Source of the DNA: Anabaena sp. PCC 7108
Lineage (GTDB): Bacteria > Cyanobacteriota > Cyanobacteriia > Cyanobacteriales > Nostocaceae
NCBI RefSeq assembly: GCF_000332135.1
Contig: NZ_KB235896.1
Span: 4,890,356 to 4,954,355 of the forward strand
Direction of reading: 5' to 3'
DNA length: 64,000 bases
The notes under the pieces are model-generated. The model saw only the letters and a list, made by a program, of their open reading frames with translations, did not search any database and was not told where the DNA came from. Both the position numbers and the translations under genes were made by a program. Below, piece by piece: positions 46,819 to 55,509 of the stretch (the stretch's first letter is position 1; every line of letters starts with the position of its first letter).

Positions 46819-47607
46819 TTATGCTTCCTCTTCTTCGTCGGGAACCACTGCGTCAGCGTACTCGCTTTCGTCATAGTCGTAGTCTTCTTCAGAGTAATCT
46901 TCGTAATCCTCTTCCGCTTCCAGTTGTCCGTGACGGCCTTCGTAAATAGCATCCGCTAATTTGCCGACAATCAGCTTAATCGATCTGATAGCATCATCAT
47001 TGGCTGGAATGGGAATATCTACTACATCTGGATCACAGTTTGTATCCAGCATGGACACAATAGGAATACCCAATTTTTCGCACTCTTGAACTGCGTTATA
47101 CTCCCGCTTCTGGTCAACAATAATCACCACATCGGGGACTTTCCGCATATTTTTAATACCGCCCAAGTACTTTTGCAGCTTTGTCATTTCCCGACGCAGC
47201 ATGGAAGCTTCTTTTTTCGGCAATAAATCTAATGCGCCCGTTTCTTCACGACGTTCTAAATCTTTCAGCCTGTCTGCTCTGGTTTTGATTGTCGCCCAGT
47301 TGGTGAGCATTCCACCCAACCAACGTTGGTTAATGTAGTGAGAACCACAACGAGCAGCTTCTTGAGCAATAATTCCGGCAGCTTGGCGCTTTGTCCCTAC
47401 AAACAGGAATTTCTTACCCTGCTCTGATTGGGTTCGCATATAGTTGTATGCATTATCCATTAACTGTGCTGTCTGCACCAAGTCGATGATGTGTACACCA
47501 TTACGAGAGGTGTAGATGTAAGGAGACATCTTTGGGTTCCAACGTCGGGTTTGGTGTCCAAAGTGAACCCCAGACTCCATCATTTGAGCCAACGAAACTA
47601 CTGGCAT
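46819..47607 (-). CDS. rpsB: 30S ribosomal protein S2
   Basis: The 262-residue protein begins [20 protein letters not shown], with [37 protein letters not shown] and [20 protein letters not shown], all universal S2 motifs. The C-terminal tail (about 228-262) is strongly acidic ([19 protein letters not shown]), as in several cyanobacteria. It is the first gene of rpsB-tsf. GGAG lies 9 nt before ATG 47607. A three-stem RNA fold directly upstream (47622-47673) is a candidate autoregulatory leader. Confidence 0.97.
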   Translation of the reverse strand: MPVVSLAQMMESGVHFGHQTRRWNPKMSPYIYTSRNGVHIIDLVQTAQLMDNAYNYMRTQSEQGKKFLFVGTKRQAAGIIAQEAARCGSHYINQRWLGGMLTNWATIKTRADRLKDLERREETGALDLLPKKEASMLRREMTKLQKYLGGIKNMRKVPDVVIIVDQKREYNAVQECEKLGIPIVSMLDTNCDPDVVDIPIPANDDAIRSIKLIVGKLADAIYEGRHGQLEAEEDYEDYSEEDYDYDESEYADAVVPDEEEEA

Positions 47608-47616
47608 ATTTGATTA

Positions 47617-47673
47617 CTCCTATTCGGGTTAAACCTCCATCCAGGAGCATTTCCATAACGGAAACACCCGAAT
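47617..47673 (-). promoter_or_regulatory. Predicted three-way-junction leader RNA of rpsB, including its ribosome site
   Basis: Closing stem: ATTCGGGT (47666-47673 on the minus strand) with ACCCGAAT (47622-47629), 8 perfect pairs. Inside are TTTCC/GGAAA (47650-47654 with 47660-47664) and CTCC/GGAG (47635-47638 with 47644-47647), each with a 5-nt loop. The Shine-Dalgarno GGAG (47617-47620) follows the closing stem at once. Base pairing was read by eye and no energy was computed. Confidence 0.6.
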
Positions 47674-47827
47674 CCCCGGATGTGCGGAATTTTTAATTAA
47701 CTTTACTAGGGTAGCACGATTGTGGCTAATCTGAAGGAAGAGCTAAATTTTTTTATCCCAATTACAGAAACAGAAAGTAGATGGAAATGCTAAAAGCAAC
47801 AATTTTAGCCAGGTTTGTAATATTTAT

Positions 47828-48106
47828 TTATCTTGCTGTCTTTGATTGATAATCTTGACAATCAATTGCTGCTTCTGTATTCGCAATATATGGATTTACA
47901 GTACATTTAAGACGATAATTATTAGTGAAAAATTGGCAATTATGACAAGGAATTTTGTGCATTTTTTGAGCAGTTTTAACAGTTGCTTGCGTTACGGTCC
48001 ATAAGTTCAGAATCACCAAAATAATTACAGTCCAAGCTATGATAAAGCAAATCGGGATCAGAAATGGTTGTATCCCATAAATTAGGAAAGATATGAAATT
48101 TAACAT
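47828..48106 (-). CDS. Small Cys-containing membrane protein, 92 aa
   Basis: Residues about 4-44 are hydrophobic and form one long or two short helices (FISFLIYGIQPFLIPICFII, then WTVIILVILNLW). The C-terminal half is soluble and carries CHNCQFF, KCTVNP and DCQDYQ, so at least four Cys could bind metal or form disulfides. It looks like a conserved small protein of cyanobacteria that I cannot name. Start ATG 48106. It is separated from rpsB by 220 bp and is probably independent of that operon. Confidence 0.7.
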   Translation of the reverse strand: MLNFISFLIYGIQPFLIPICFIIAWTVIILVILNLWTVTQATVKTAQKMHKIPCHNCQFFTNNYRLKCTVNPYIANTEAAIDCQDYQSKTAR

Positions 48107-48211
48107 GGCAAGTTATAATACAAGTGAGGAGTTAGAAATTAATATAACTCCTAACTCCTAATGATCCACTTCTAGCTAAAGATATATTAAGTTAAATTTC
48201 AGATTCTCTAG

Positions 48212-48250
48212 CACCAATAACGGTTGGGTGCTGGCTTGATATTTGACATC
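48212..48250 (-). pseudogene. Fragment of the chlG 3' region
   Basis: The 39-bp stretch matches 51448-51486 inside chlG with four mismatches, the last 21 bp being identical. On the minus strand it reads DVKYQASTQPLLVL, against DVKYQASAQPFLVL in ChlG. The similarity stops sharply on both sides. Confidence 0.75.
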
Positions 48251-48269
48251 CTTATTTTTCATATTTTTG

Positions 48270-49448
48270 TCAACTCACCACATCTTTCACTTTTCGCTTC
48301 TTTAAGAAATTGGACATAAATGGTCGCTCAAAGAATAAGTAACACAAATAAGCAATCATGAGTGACATTATTGTACCTAATAAATAAGATACTGCTGCAA
48401 ACATATTTGGGGAAATTGGCAGGTAAAACAGGAAATAACGTACAAATACTAAGACTGGTCCGTGAGTTAGATATAAACTATAGGAAAATGTACCGAGTGC
48501 GATCGCCCAAGGATGCTGTAATATTCTTAGTAATAAGGATGGCTGTTTGCCTTCAACTATAGACTTAGTCAGGGAAATAAATAAACAAGCAAATGCCAAA
48601 CCAGCGAAACTTTGATTAATCCATATATGCAATCCGAGTCGTCGCCATTCGGTGATAAAAGCAATACAAGTAAATATAATCGTCAACCGATTCCAGGGTA
48701 AAGAATTTCTGATAGCTACTAACTTGGGTTTTTGAGAAAATCCAATATCTGCTGCTGCCATTCCTAAACAGAATATACCTAGAAGCCAAGGATTGGCTTG
48801 TTCAAGAAATCCATTCAATAAGTATATAGGTGTTAGACCAATTATAAAGGCGATAATGACTAGCATGAATAATCCTAAACGCCGCCATATAGGTAACAAT
48901 AATAGCGGAAATAAAAAGTACATTTGCCATTCTGTAGCAATACTCCACATGGGTGAATTAATAGTTAAGTATGTACTTTCACTCAGATTATGAACTAATA
49001 ACAAATGAGATACGACATCAATCACAGAGAACTTAGGTGAAAATGAGCCGAGACCTGCTATTTCATTCCATTGAAAATTAGTAGATTTCTCGACAATAAA
49101 AACAACTGTTCCTATTAATAAACAGATAAATAAAACTATGTAATATGGAGGTAATATTCGCCGTGATCTCCTCTTAATATAATTTATAAAACTTCCAGAT
49201 AGCTGACCATTTTCAGAACGTACTACTGGTAGCATTAAAACATAGCCAGAAAGTACAATGAAACTAATGACACTAAAAGCCCCATATTTCATAGCTCTGA
49301 CAAAAAGTAACCAAGATTCAGGTAATTGATCCCCGATTCCTGGTTCAACATGAACCAGTACAACATACAGAGATGCTAATCCCCTTAGTCCATCTAAATA
49401 AGGTAAATGTAGTCTTTTTTCTGTATATTTTTCTGATTTTGTATTCAT
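48270..49448 (-). CDS. Acyltransferase family 3 membrane protein (OafA/YrhL-like)
   Basis: The 392-residue protein with about ten membrane helices belongs to the acyltransferase 3 family, which acetylates sugars of surface polysaccharides, peptidoglycan or small molecules. The N-terminal LPYLDGLRGLASLYVVLVHV carries the conserved R and H. SFSVI-like VLSGYVLMLP, RRSRRILPPYYIVLFICLL and WSIATEWQMYFLFPLLLLPI are also typical. There is no fused SGNH domain. Start ATG 49448. With the hexapeptide acyltransferase upstream on the same strand it may decorate the polysaccharides made by the 54.7-62.8 kb cluster (inference). Confidence 0.9.
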   Translation of the reverse strand: MNTKSEKYTEKRLHLPYLDGLRGLASLYVVLVHVEPGIGDQLPESWLLFVRAMKYGAFSVISFIVLSGYVLMLPVVRSENGQLSGSFINYIKRRSRRILPPYYIVLFICLLIGTVVFIVEKSTNFQWNEIAGLGSFSPKFSVIDVVSHLLLVHNLSESTYLTINSPMWSIATEWQMYFLFPLLLLPIWRRLGLFMLVIIAFIIGLTPIYLLNGFLEQANPWLLGIFCLGMAAADIGFSQKPKLVAIRNSLPWNRLTIIFTCIAFITEWRRLGLHIWINQSFAGLAFACLFISLTKSIVEGKQPSLLLRILQHPWAIALGTFSYSLYLTHGPVLVFVRYFLFYLPISPNMFAAVSYLLGTIMSLMIAYLCYLFFERPFMSNFLKKRKVKDVVS

Positions 49449-49558
49449 TCAATTAATCTCCTATGATGTTCTTATTAACAGATGTTTTAACCTCTTATTA
49501 ATGCTAAAACTTGATTTAATAAAACCCAACTATTCCCTAATATTTTGGGACTAAAAAA

Positions 49559-49670
49559 TTTGGCGTTGCTGAATAAGGGGATGATTGAGGCTGACGCGGG
49601 GACACTCCAGACGCGGTGATTATATATTGATGCAGATTCTCAAATCATCCCGCAATTATGCAACGCCAAA
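49559..49670. mobile_element. 112-bp MITE-like element with about 30-bp imperfect inverted ends
   Basis: The left end TTGGCGTTGCTGAATAAGGG and the right end (reverse complement TTGGCGTTGCATAATTGCGG) are imperfect inverted repeats, extended by GATGATT-GAG / CTCAAATCATC. The ends resemble those of IS5-group elements as I recall them. No transposase is encoded, so any movement would need one in trans. Confidence 0.75.
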
Positions 49671-49739
49671 AATTTGTATCGAAGTAGTAAATGTTCGCCT
49701 GTGTGCAGAGAAAATGACCCAGGCAAATCTTATAAAAAG

Positions 49740-50456
49740 TTAGTTTGAAGTTAACAGAGGTGAATCTGTAAACTTGACAAGTTCTTGACCTTCACGGCTT
49801 TTAATTACTCGTGCAGGTATACCCACAGCTACGGAAAACGGGGGAATATCTTTAGTCACAACAGCACCAGCACCGATAACACTGCCTCTACCAATGGTGA
49901 CACCATCTAATACTTTCACTCCATCTCCTAACCAACAGTCATCCTCAATTACAATTCCCTGACGAGTAATACCTTGATATTTAATTGGCTTAGTCGGATC
50001 TGTAAAATTATGATTATTGGCATATATTCCAGTATTTGCTGCGATTAAACAGTGCTTGCCAATTGTTATGTCTCCAGGTCCAGCAATACAAACATTAGGT
50101 CCAATAAAAGTCTCTTTACCAATGTGGATACAAGTATTATCTAGCGCCCCTATTAAAACATTGCGCTCAATAGCTACTCCATTTTCTAGATGAATTTTGT
50201 TGTTTTCGTGTTCTCTCCCATCTATACGCACACCTTTGAAAATATGCACTCTATTACCAATTTCGATAGAATCAGTGCCAAGAAATTCAACGCCATCTTG
50301 AATATAAACTGAGCTACCTATCCGATAAAAAATAGCACGATATAACAAATTACGAAATTTTATACCTCCCAAAATTGTGGGAATATCACCTAAAATAGTA
50401 GTCAAAAAAAGTTGTTGAAATCGCTTTAACTTTGCCAGATATTTCAAGTTATTCAT
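49740..50456 (-). CDS. Left-handed beta-helix (hexapeptide) acyltransferase
   Basis: The 238-residue protein shows hexapeptide-repeat periodicity from about 55 to 215 (DSIEIGNRVHIFKGVRIDGR, IHIGKETFIGPNVCIAGPGD, ITIGKHCLIAANTGIYANNH). It ends VIEDDCWLGDGVKVLDGV, GRGSVIGAGAVVTKDIPPFS and VAVGIPARVI, the signature of WcaF/Lac-type O-acetyltransferases. It acts on sugars or sugar nucleotides with acetyl-CoA in the trimeric form. The His in NNHNFTD is the expected catalytic base. Start ATG 50456. A MITE lies between it and the acyltransferase 3 gene, so they may not be co-transcribed. Confidence 0.9.
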   Translation of the reverse strand: MNNLKYLAKLKRFQQLFLTTILGDIPTILGGIKFRNLLYRAIFYRIGSSVYIQDGVEFLGTDSIEIGNRVHIFKGVRIDGREHENNKIHLENGVAIERNVLIGALDNTCIHIGKETFIGPNVCIAGPGDITIGKHCLIAANTGIYANNHNFTDPTKPIKYQGITRQGIVIEDDCWLGDGVKVLDGVTIGRGSVIGAGAVVTKDIPPFSVAVGIPARVIKSREGQELVKFTDSPLLTSN

Positions 50457-51399
50457 AACTCTATTGTTTCCAGATAAATTGTGAGATTTGAGTTTTGGTA
50501 TGTACCATATAGATTCCTATATCTGCATTTCGATATTACAGATTAATGGGAAAATAAAATGGCTAATATAAAGCTTTTCAAACAGTTGAAAAACTCAAAG
50601 TAAGCTCTAAGGCTAGAAGTTATTAAATGCAGGTATTATTTAATTTTTAGATTTAGATATAGCTATACAAAAAATGCTGTTTATAAGCAAATTTTGTAGT
50701 TACACCAGTTTGTAAATACCTGAATCATGCTGTATTATTTATATTATGTACTAGTTGGAAATTGGAGAAAATACTTTTAGTGATGAATACTGAAGCTTAA
50801 TGCTTGACTACAACATCAAATTCCTAACGATTGCTGCATATAAGTTAGCAATTTGACAAGCTATTATAATTCAGATATTACGTCACTAAATATCAAAGTA
50901 TTTGTTGTAATTCAGTTACATCTATTTAAGTTAAGCCCTGCTAAAATAGGCGTGAAATTTACTCACTACCATGAAGATGTAATTTTTGAATTACTCATGA
51001 AATTTCCAAGCAAGTACAACCTCATTAAATTAGGGGGGAGTGTCTCCAACTTCAGCCATCACATTGAAGTTAATCATCGGAGCAAACAAATAAATACTTC
51101 CCCGATTACTATAACGGCTTCCTTGCAGCCAATTTTTAGAATCTGCCGCTGTTGTAATCATGATATGCCAATATAATTTACTTATGCACTAAAGTGTAAA
51201 GCGCTTTGATAGTGACACAAATAATGTCCTGCCTCCATCCTAAAAGAGAGTTATAAAATTAATGTCAAGGAATAGTAAAGTTTAAGGATAAATTATAAAG
51301 ATTTAAAAGTGAGCATGGTTTTATGATCGGTAATTCCCTAATTTCAAACCGTTAACAACACTATCAAAATGAGAGGTGCGTTTCTAACGCACCTGATAA
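50457..51399. other. Long intergenic region
   Basis: This is 943 bp of A+T-rich sequence between divergently placed transcripts. The only longer frame (50853-51176, TTG start) shows no family features. No RNA gene was recognised. The chlG terminator hairpin is at its right end (51374-51394). Confidence 0.5.
51374..51394 (-). terminator. Terminator hairpin of chlG
   Basis: AGGTGCGTT (51374-51382) and AACGCACCT (51386-51394) form a perfect 9-bp stem with a 3-nt loop, starting 6 bp after the chlG stop. On the minus strand CTCATTTTGA follows. Confidence 0.75.
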
Positions 51400-52434
51400 T
51401 TAAACGCCGGCGTGACCTAATGCAATACCTGTTACCAGCATTCCTAATACCAAGAATGGTTGGGCGCTGGCTTGATATTTGACATCATTGGCTATAGGAT
51501 CACGGAGGAAATACATATCTTGGAAAGTGATTTGGGGAATGATTAATAATACGAGAATTGCTGCATATAAATTCTCGTGAATACTTACCAAATAACCTGC
51601 AACCAAACCTTGAAATAAGTCAATCATGACTACACAAATTAAAGCGGCAGTTTGTACACCAAACATAACTGGTAATGATTGTAATCCTAATTGACGATCG
51701 CCTTCCACACTCTTAAAATCATTGACAATGGCAATACCTAAACCGGCCAAACTATAAAATAGAGTTAGAATTACGATTTTCCAGTTCAATTCTCCAAATA
51801 AAGCATGACCAGCCCACCAAGGTAAAGCAATATAACTTGCACCTAGAGCATAATTTCCTAACCAACCATTTTGTTTTAATTTCAATGGTGGTGCAGAATA
51901 GATATAGGCAATAAAAGTACCAAAAACAGACAACATCAAAACAGTAGGAAATGGATGACCTGCCCATAAATCTAAGGTGTAAGCTACTCCATATCCTAGT
52001 AATAGCAAAACAATGAATTGACTAATTACTTGTTTTTCAGAAATTGCCCCTGAAGGTATGGGACGGTAAGGTTCATTAATAGCATCAATTTCCCGATCAT
52101 AATAATCATTAATGGTTTGGGTATAACCAGTCAACAAAGGACCAGAAAGCAACATACAAAGGGCAGACTTCAAGACATTTTCTAAAGTCCAAGTGTAGTT
52201 ACCAGCAGAAGCCGCACCGCAGACTACACCCCAAATTAGGGGAATCCAGGTAATCGGTTTCATCAATTGCAAGCGAATTTTCCAAATAGAAGTTTCCCCG
52301 GCACTTGCCCCTTTCATTCCCAGCAATTGCCGAGTTTTCGCATTGCGGTCTTCTGTGTTTGTTACTTCTTGATTTGTAGATTCTACAACTTCATTTGGTT
52401 GGGAACTTGAATTAATGGGAGTTGATTCAGGCAT
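51400..52434 (-). CDS. chlG: Chlorophyll synthase ChlG
   Basis: ChlG attaches the geranylgeranyl or phytyl tail to chlorophyllide in the thylakoid membrane, the last step of chlorophyll a synthesis. The protein of about 344 residues is an UbiA-type prenyltransferase with the first Asp motif NDYYDREIDAINEPYRPIPS and the second NDFKSVEGDRQLGLQSLPVM. It has about nine helices. The N-terminal 40 residues are hydrophilic and variable. ATG 52434 is preferred to the TTG at 52443. The Get3d-type gene is upstream on the same strand, 445 bp away, and a clear hairpin lies after the stop. Confidence 0.97.
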   Translation of the reverse strand: MPESTPINSSSQPNEVVESTNQEVTNTEDRNAKTRQLLGMKGASAGETSIWKIRLQLMKPITWIPLIWGVVCGAASAGNYTWTLENVLKSALCMLLSGPLLTGYTQTINDYYDREIDAINEPYRPIPSGAISEKQVISQFIVLLLLGYGVAYTLDLWAGHPFPTVLMLSVFGTFIAYIYSAPPLKLKQNGWLGNYALGASYIALPWWAGHALFGELNWKIVILTLFYSLAGLGIAIVNDFKSVEGDRQLGLQSLPVMFGVQTAALICVVMIDLFQGLVAGYLVSIHENLYAAILVLLIIPQITFQDMYFLRDPIANDVKYQASAQPFLVLGMLVTGIALGHAGV

Positions 52435-52879
52435 AAGATGCAATTGGTAATAGGTGATAAATAGGGTTGGCTGAGAAAGTCTTCTCGTGATGACAGGTGA
52501 CAGGTGACAGGTGATAGGTGATAGTTTCAGCTATCTGTTGGTAATAAATTTTGGCAGATTTTACAGATAAAATGCGCCATTTTCCTGCTCTTACCTTCAA
52601 AAACCTGGCACCTACTTCACCTTTTCACCCCCGGAAACTCTTGATTTATCTAGGTTTTGCGTTTATTCAGCAAGTCCTAAATAGCTTTCAGCAGTTAGCA
52701 GCTAATTAGGGTTTTGACTCCTGTAAAGAATACGCTACTACACAAATTTTTGCGTAGCGTTCAGAAGGAATAGGTATGTTTTGTCGGTGTAACCAAGCCA
52801 CTGGGTTGGCCGGTTGACCCGACTTGTAGCAAGTGGCGTGCATCTTCTAGTCGCCAGGGCTAGTATGAGTTGAGACTTT
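52435..52879. other. Intergenic region between get3d-type gene and chlG, with short repeats
   Basis: The spacer is 445 bp. It contains an AGGTGAC heptamer array (52495-52525), a solo TTCAGCAAGTCCTAA end (52666-52680) and a hairpin ACGCTAC...GTAGCGT (52732-52760). The chlG promoter probably lies here. No gene was seen. Confidence 0.55.
52495..52525. repeat. STRR, heptamer AGGTGAC/AGGTGAT
   Basis: About four to five tandem heptamers, the last ones with C to T changes, 60 bp upstream of the chlG start. Confidence 0.85.
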
Positions 52880-54019
52880 TTAAACATCCTCTGATAGTTG
52901 AATGCTGAGAGCTTCTTCCTCAAACGAAATTATCAAATAACTATTATGAAACTTTGCACCAGTGACAGGTTTACCACTTAGAGCAGGAGGGAGGAAAATA
53001 TTACGCCTTTGATCTCCGGCTTCTACTGTGACTTCTGGTCCGTACTGGGTGAGTTTGACTTGCTTTTTGTCAAAACCAGGTAAAAATAAGCGTACTTGCT
53101 GATTATGGACATCTATTTCAATCGGCTTAGGAGCTTGTAATGCTTGCTCAATAAAGTTAGGTAAAGCATCTATGAGGGGTTGCCATTCACCATTGGAGAC
53201 ATCAGGAACTATGCTCACAGGTAGAGGTGCAAATTCCTCTAATAGATTTGCATTTTCGTTTCCAGCAACTAGGATGGCTCCACCAATAGTTAACCCAATT
53301 TGTTGGGCGCTTCCCCAAAGGTAGCGAGAATTTGCCACATCAATGGGTTCTGATGTTGTCACCAAAAATGCGGCCACACGCTGGGGATTAGCTACAGCGT
53401 CTTTACCTTGTCCGAGAAAATTACCAACTTGGTTAGTAGGTTGGCTAAAATTACCAGCATTCCCGTTAACATTAACAAGACTGCTAATTAAGGGTTGAAT
53501 CAGGGGAGATTCTGTAATTGTTTTCCCTAAATCGGAGTTAACAAATAATTGCCGGAATCTTCTCACATACCAACTTAAAGATTCTGGTAAGTAGAACATT
53601 CGCAAGGTGGAAGCGTCACCTGTGCCATCATAGATAATCGCGTCATATTCGCCACTGGCATCATATTCACGAATAGCATTGAGAGCGAGGGCGTGATCCA
53701 TGCCTGGTAATGTGATTAGTTCTTGCCCATAAACCTCTTTAACAATAGGTGTGCGGAGGTATTGAGCCTCTAGTTTTTTGACTTCATCCCAGTTACGTTC
53801 TAGCAGTACAGATACTTGAAACTGTACTGCTTGCAGATTGGGAGAGATTTCCTGGGGGTCAGGAGTCAGAGAAGTATTGAGTAGAATTGGCAATGTTGGA
53901 TCTGCTAGTCCGGCTAGGAGTACCCTTTTACCTTGTGTTGCCAATAACTTGGCTGCGGCGATCGCTATTTTACTGCGAGCGATGCCATTTTTGCCTAAAA
54001 ATGTCAGTATCAAGGCCAT
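52880..54019 (-). CDS. Get3d-type ArsA/GET3 family ATPase with alpha-crystallin-like end
   Basis: The 379-residue protein belongs to the ArsA/Get3 branch of SIMIBI ATPases, but the P-loop is GKNGIARSK (9-17) instead of GKGGVGKTT, so the Lys before Thr is replaced by Arg. The body includes LITLPGMDHALALNAIREYD and AIIYDGTGDASTLRMFYLPE (the switch-like region). The last 85 residues (IEIDVHNQQVRLFLPGFDKK then QVKLTQYGPEVTVEAGDQRR) form a beta-sandwich like small heat-shock alpha-crystallin domains. This matches the Get3d type shared by cyanobacteria and plastids. The client proteins are unknown. chlG lies downstream and petP upstream on the same strand. Start ATG 54019. Confidence 0.88.
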   Translation of the reverse strand: MALILTFLGKNGIARSKIAIAAAKLLATQGKRVLLAGLADPTLPILLNTSLTPDPQEISPNLQAVQFQVSVLLERNWDEVKKLEAQYLRTPIVKEVYGQELITLPGMDHALALNAIREYDASGEYDAIIYDGTGDASTLRMFYLPESLSWYVRRFRQLFVNSDLGKTITESPLIQPLISSLVNVNGNAGNFSQPTNQVGNFLGQGKDAVANPQRVAAFLVTTSEPIDVANSRYLWGSAQQIGLTIGGAILVAGNENANLLEEFAPLPVSIVPDVSNGEWQPLIDALPNFIEQALQAPKPIEIDVHNQQVRLFLPGFDKKQVKLTQYGPEVTVEAGDQRRNIFLPPALSGKPVTGAKFHNSYLIISFEEEALSIQLSEDV

Positions 54020-54105
54020 TACTCGACTTCCAATTATCGCCTATCTTGTCAATTCCAACTTAGCACTCAACTAATCCTCTCAGCCTCTGCTTTAAGTTGT
54101 TGTGA

Positions 54106-54297
54106 TTAAGCTGGTTTGATTTCATCTTCAAAAAACCAGGTGGAGGAGTTGTCGTCAAACTTCACCACCACACCGATTCCAGCCCCATCTGTGACTTTGT
54201 AGCCGGAGATAATGCCAACTTTTCCGAGTTTTTGAGCGATAGTAGAGGATACGCGATCGCGCAAACGAATCACCTTAACTTTCTGTCCGATTTCCAT
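54106..54297 (-). CDS. petP: PetP, small subunit of the cytochrome b6f complex (DUF2862)
   Basis: The 63-residue soluble protein MEIGQKVKVIRLRDRVSSTI, then KLGKVGIISGYKVTDGAGIG and VVVKFDDNSSTWFFEDEIKP matches the Ssr2998/PetP family. PetP is a cyanobacterial (and red algal) SH3-like subunit on the cytoplasmic side of cytochrome b6f that affects linear electron flow. Length and all conserved blocks agree. Start ATG 54297, stop 54106. The Get3d-type gene begins 86 bp downstream, so the two may be co-transcribed. No other pet gene is near. Confidence 0.9.
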   Translation of the reverse strand: MEIGQKVKVIRLRDRVSSTIAQKLGKVGIISGYKVTDGAGIGVVVKFDDNSSTWFFEDEIKPA

Positions 54298-54702
54298 GAT
54301 CTAGTTACAATACGATAATCCAAATCTCAGTGTAGCGGAATCTGGTACTCTGTTTTCGTTGCTCATGGCTGAACTATTGCCCTCTAAGTCCTCACTGAAT
54401 TTTTTACTCAGAATTAATGTCAGGATCTATGGTGATAAACACCGCAATCTCCCTCAATCAATATAGCAACAGTGATAGCTAGAATATACGACTCACGGAA
54501 TAACTAACCGCAGAAGATAAGTAAGAATCAGAGTTGGGCAGATTCTATGATGTTAGATGTTAACTCCTAGATGATAAAACTAAGCAGATGCTCTGCGATC
54601 GCTATCACTCGGAGTTGACATAGAGAGTTTGGTTTAAAACAATACTGAAAATAGTATAAAATGCCCGAATGAGTTTTCTATGGTGTGTGGTGGTACTTAA
54701 AA
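54298..54702. other. Divergent promoter region between petP and the polysaccharide cluster
   Basis: The region is 405 bp. A TTGACA is present at 54615-54620, but a matching -10 box at 16-18 bp is poor (TTTAAAA or TATAAA further off), so a promoter call stays weak. A HIP1 octamer lies at about 54597. No gene was seen. Confidence 0.4.
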
Positions 54703-55509
54703 ATGACGCTTTTGCTCAAAAATAATTTAACTTGGCTGCAAGTCCAGCGTTATTCGGAACTGCTGCACGTTTTAGTAGTGCGGACTCTCAAAGTACGTTA
54801 TCGAGGGTCATTTCTGGGAGTTTATTGGTCGCTGTTAAACCCACTAATTATGACAGGGCTTTACACTGCCATTTTTGGAGCTACCTTCGCATCATATTAT
54901 GGTAACTCAATCCTCAACTATGTACTTGCCGCACTTACAGGGCTGTTAGTGATCAATTTTTTCTCAGCTTCCACATCTCAAGCTTTGACAAGTGTAGTTG
55001 GCAATGGTGCATTATTAAATAAAATTCGTTTGCCAGTCAGCGTTTTTCCAGTATCAATGATTGCAGCTAATATATTTCAGTTTTCCGTAGGAGCATTTCC
55101 GTTACTGGCAATTATGACTTTGATTAATTCCAAAAGTCTAGTCAATGTCCTAGCCTTGGTATTTCCGTTTCTAGCTCTAATCTTAGTTTCTACAGGAATT
55201 GGATTTTTGGTCAGTGCTTTGTATGTATTTTTTAGAGACTTACCTTACTTTTATGAGTTAGTTACATTTGTAATCTGGATCAGTAGCCCTATATTTTATC
55301 CAGCCGCTATTGTCCCAAAACAAGTACAGCCCTTTTTAAGCTTAAATCCCTTATCACCCATTATTGAAAGTCTGCGTCAAATTACCTTATCAGGTTCTTT
55401 GCCAGATTTAGGTTTAATTTGGGGTGCTTTACTTAGTGGCATAATTATTTTGTCTCTAGGGTGGACTTGTTTTCATCTGTGGCGACATCAGTTTATGGAT
55501 TTACTATAA
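54703..55509 (+). CDS. ABC-2 type polysaccharide export permease (Wzm/TagG-like)
   Basis: The 268-residue permease has about six membrane helices. The N-terminal LLHVLVVRTLKVRYRGSFLG and VYWSLLNPLIMTGLYTAIFG match the family entry, and YELVTFVIWISSPIFYPAAI with LSLNPLSPIIESLRQITLSG form the typical C-terminal half. With the next gene it makes a transporter for polymer or O-antigen linked to a lipid carrier. ATG 54703 is preferred to the GTG 54685. The stop abuts the ATPase start directly. It heads a seven-gene cluster running to 62751. Confidence 0.93.
   Translation: MTLLLKNNLTWLQVQRYSELLHVLVVRTLKVRYRGSFLGVYWSLLNPLIMTGLYTAIFGATFASYYGNSILNYVLAALTGLLVINFFSASTSQALTSVVGNGALLNKIRLPVSVFPVSMIAANIFQFSVGAFPLLAIMTLINSKSLVNVLALVFPFLALILVSTGIGFLVSALYVFFRDLPYFYELVTFVIWISSPIFYPAAIVPKQVQPFLSLNPLSPIIESLRQITLSGSLPDLGLIWGALLSGIIILSLGWTCFHLWRHQFMDLL

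Noticed and set aside
50853-51176. 107-codon frame in the long spacer
   Set aside because: TTG start, random-looking composition and no recognisable domain.
52732-52870. Possible tRNA or structured RNA between get3d-type gene and chlG
   Set aside because: One hairpin is present, but no cloverleaf, acceptor stem or T-loop could be fitted.
54615-54660. Promoter for the polysaccharide cluster from TTGACA at 54615
   Set aside because: No convincing -10 hexamer at the right distance.
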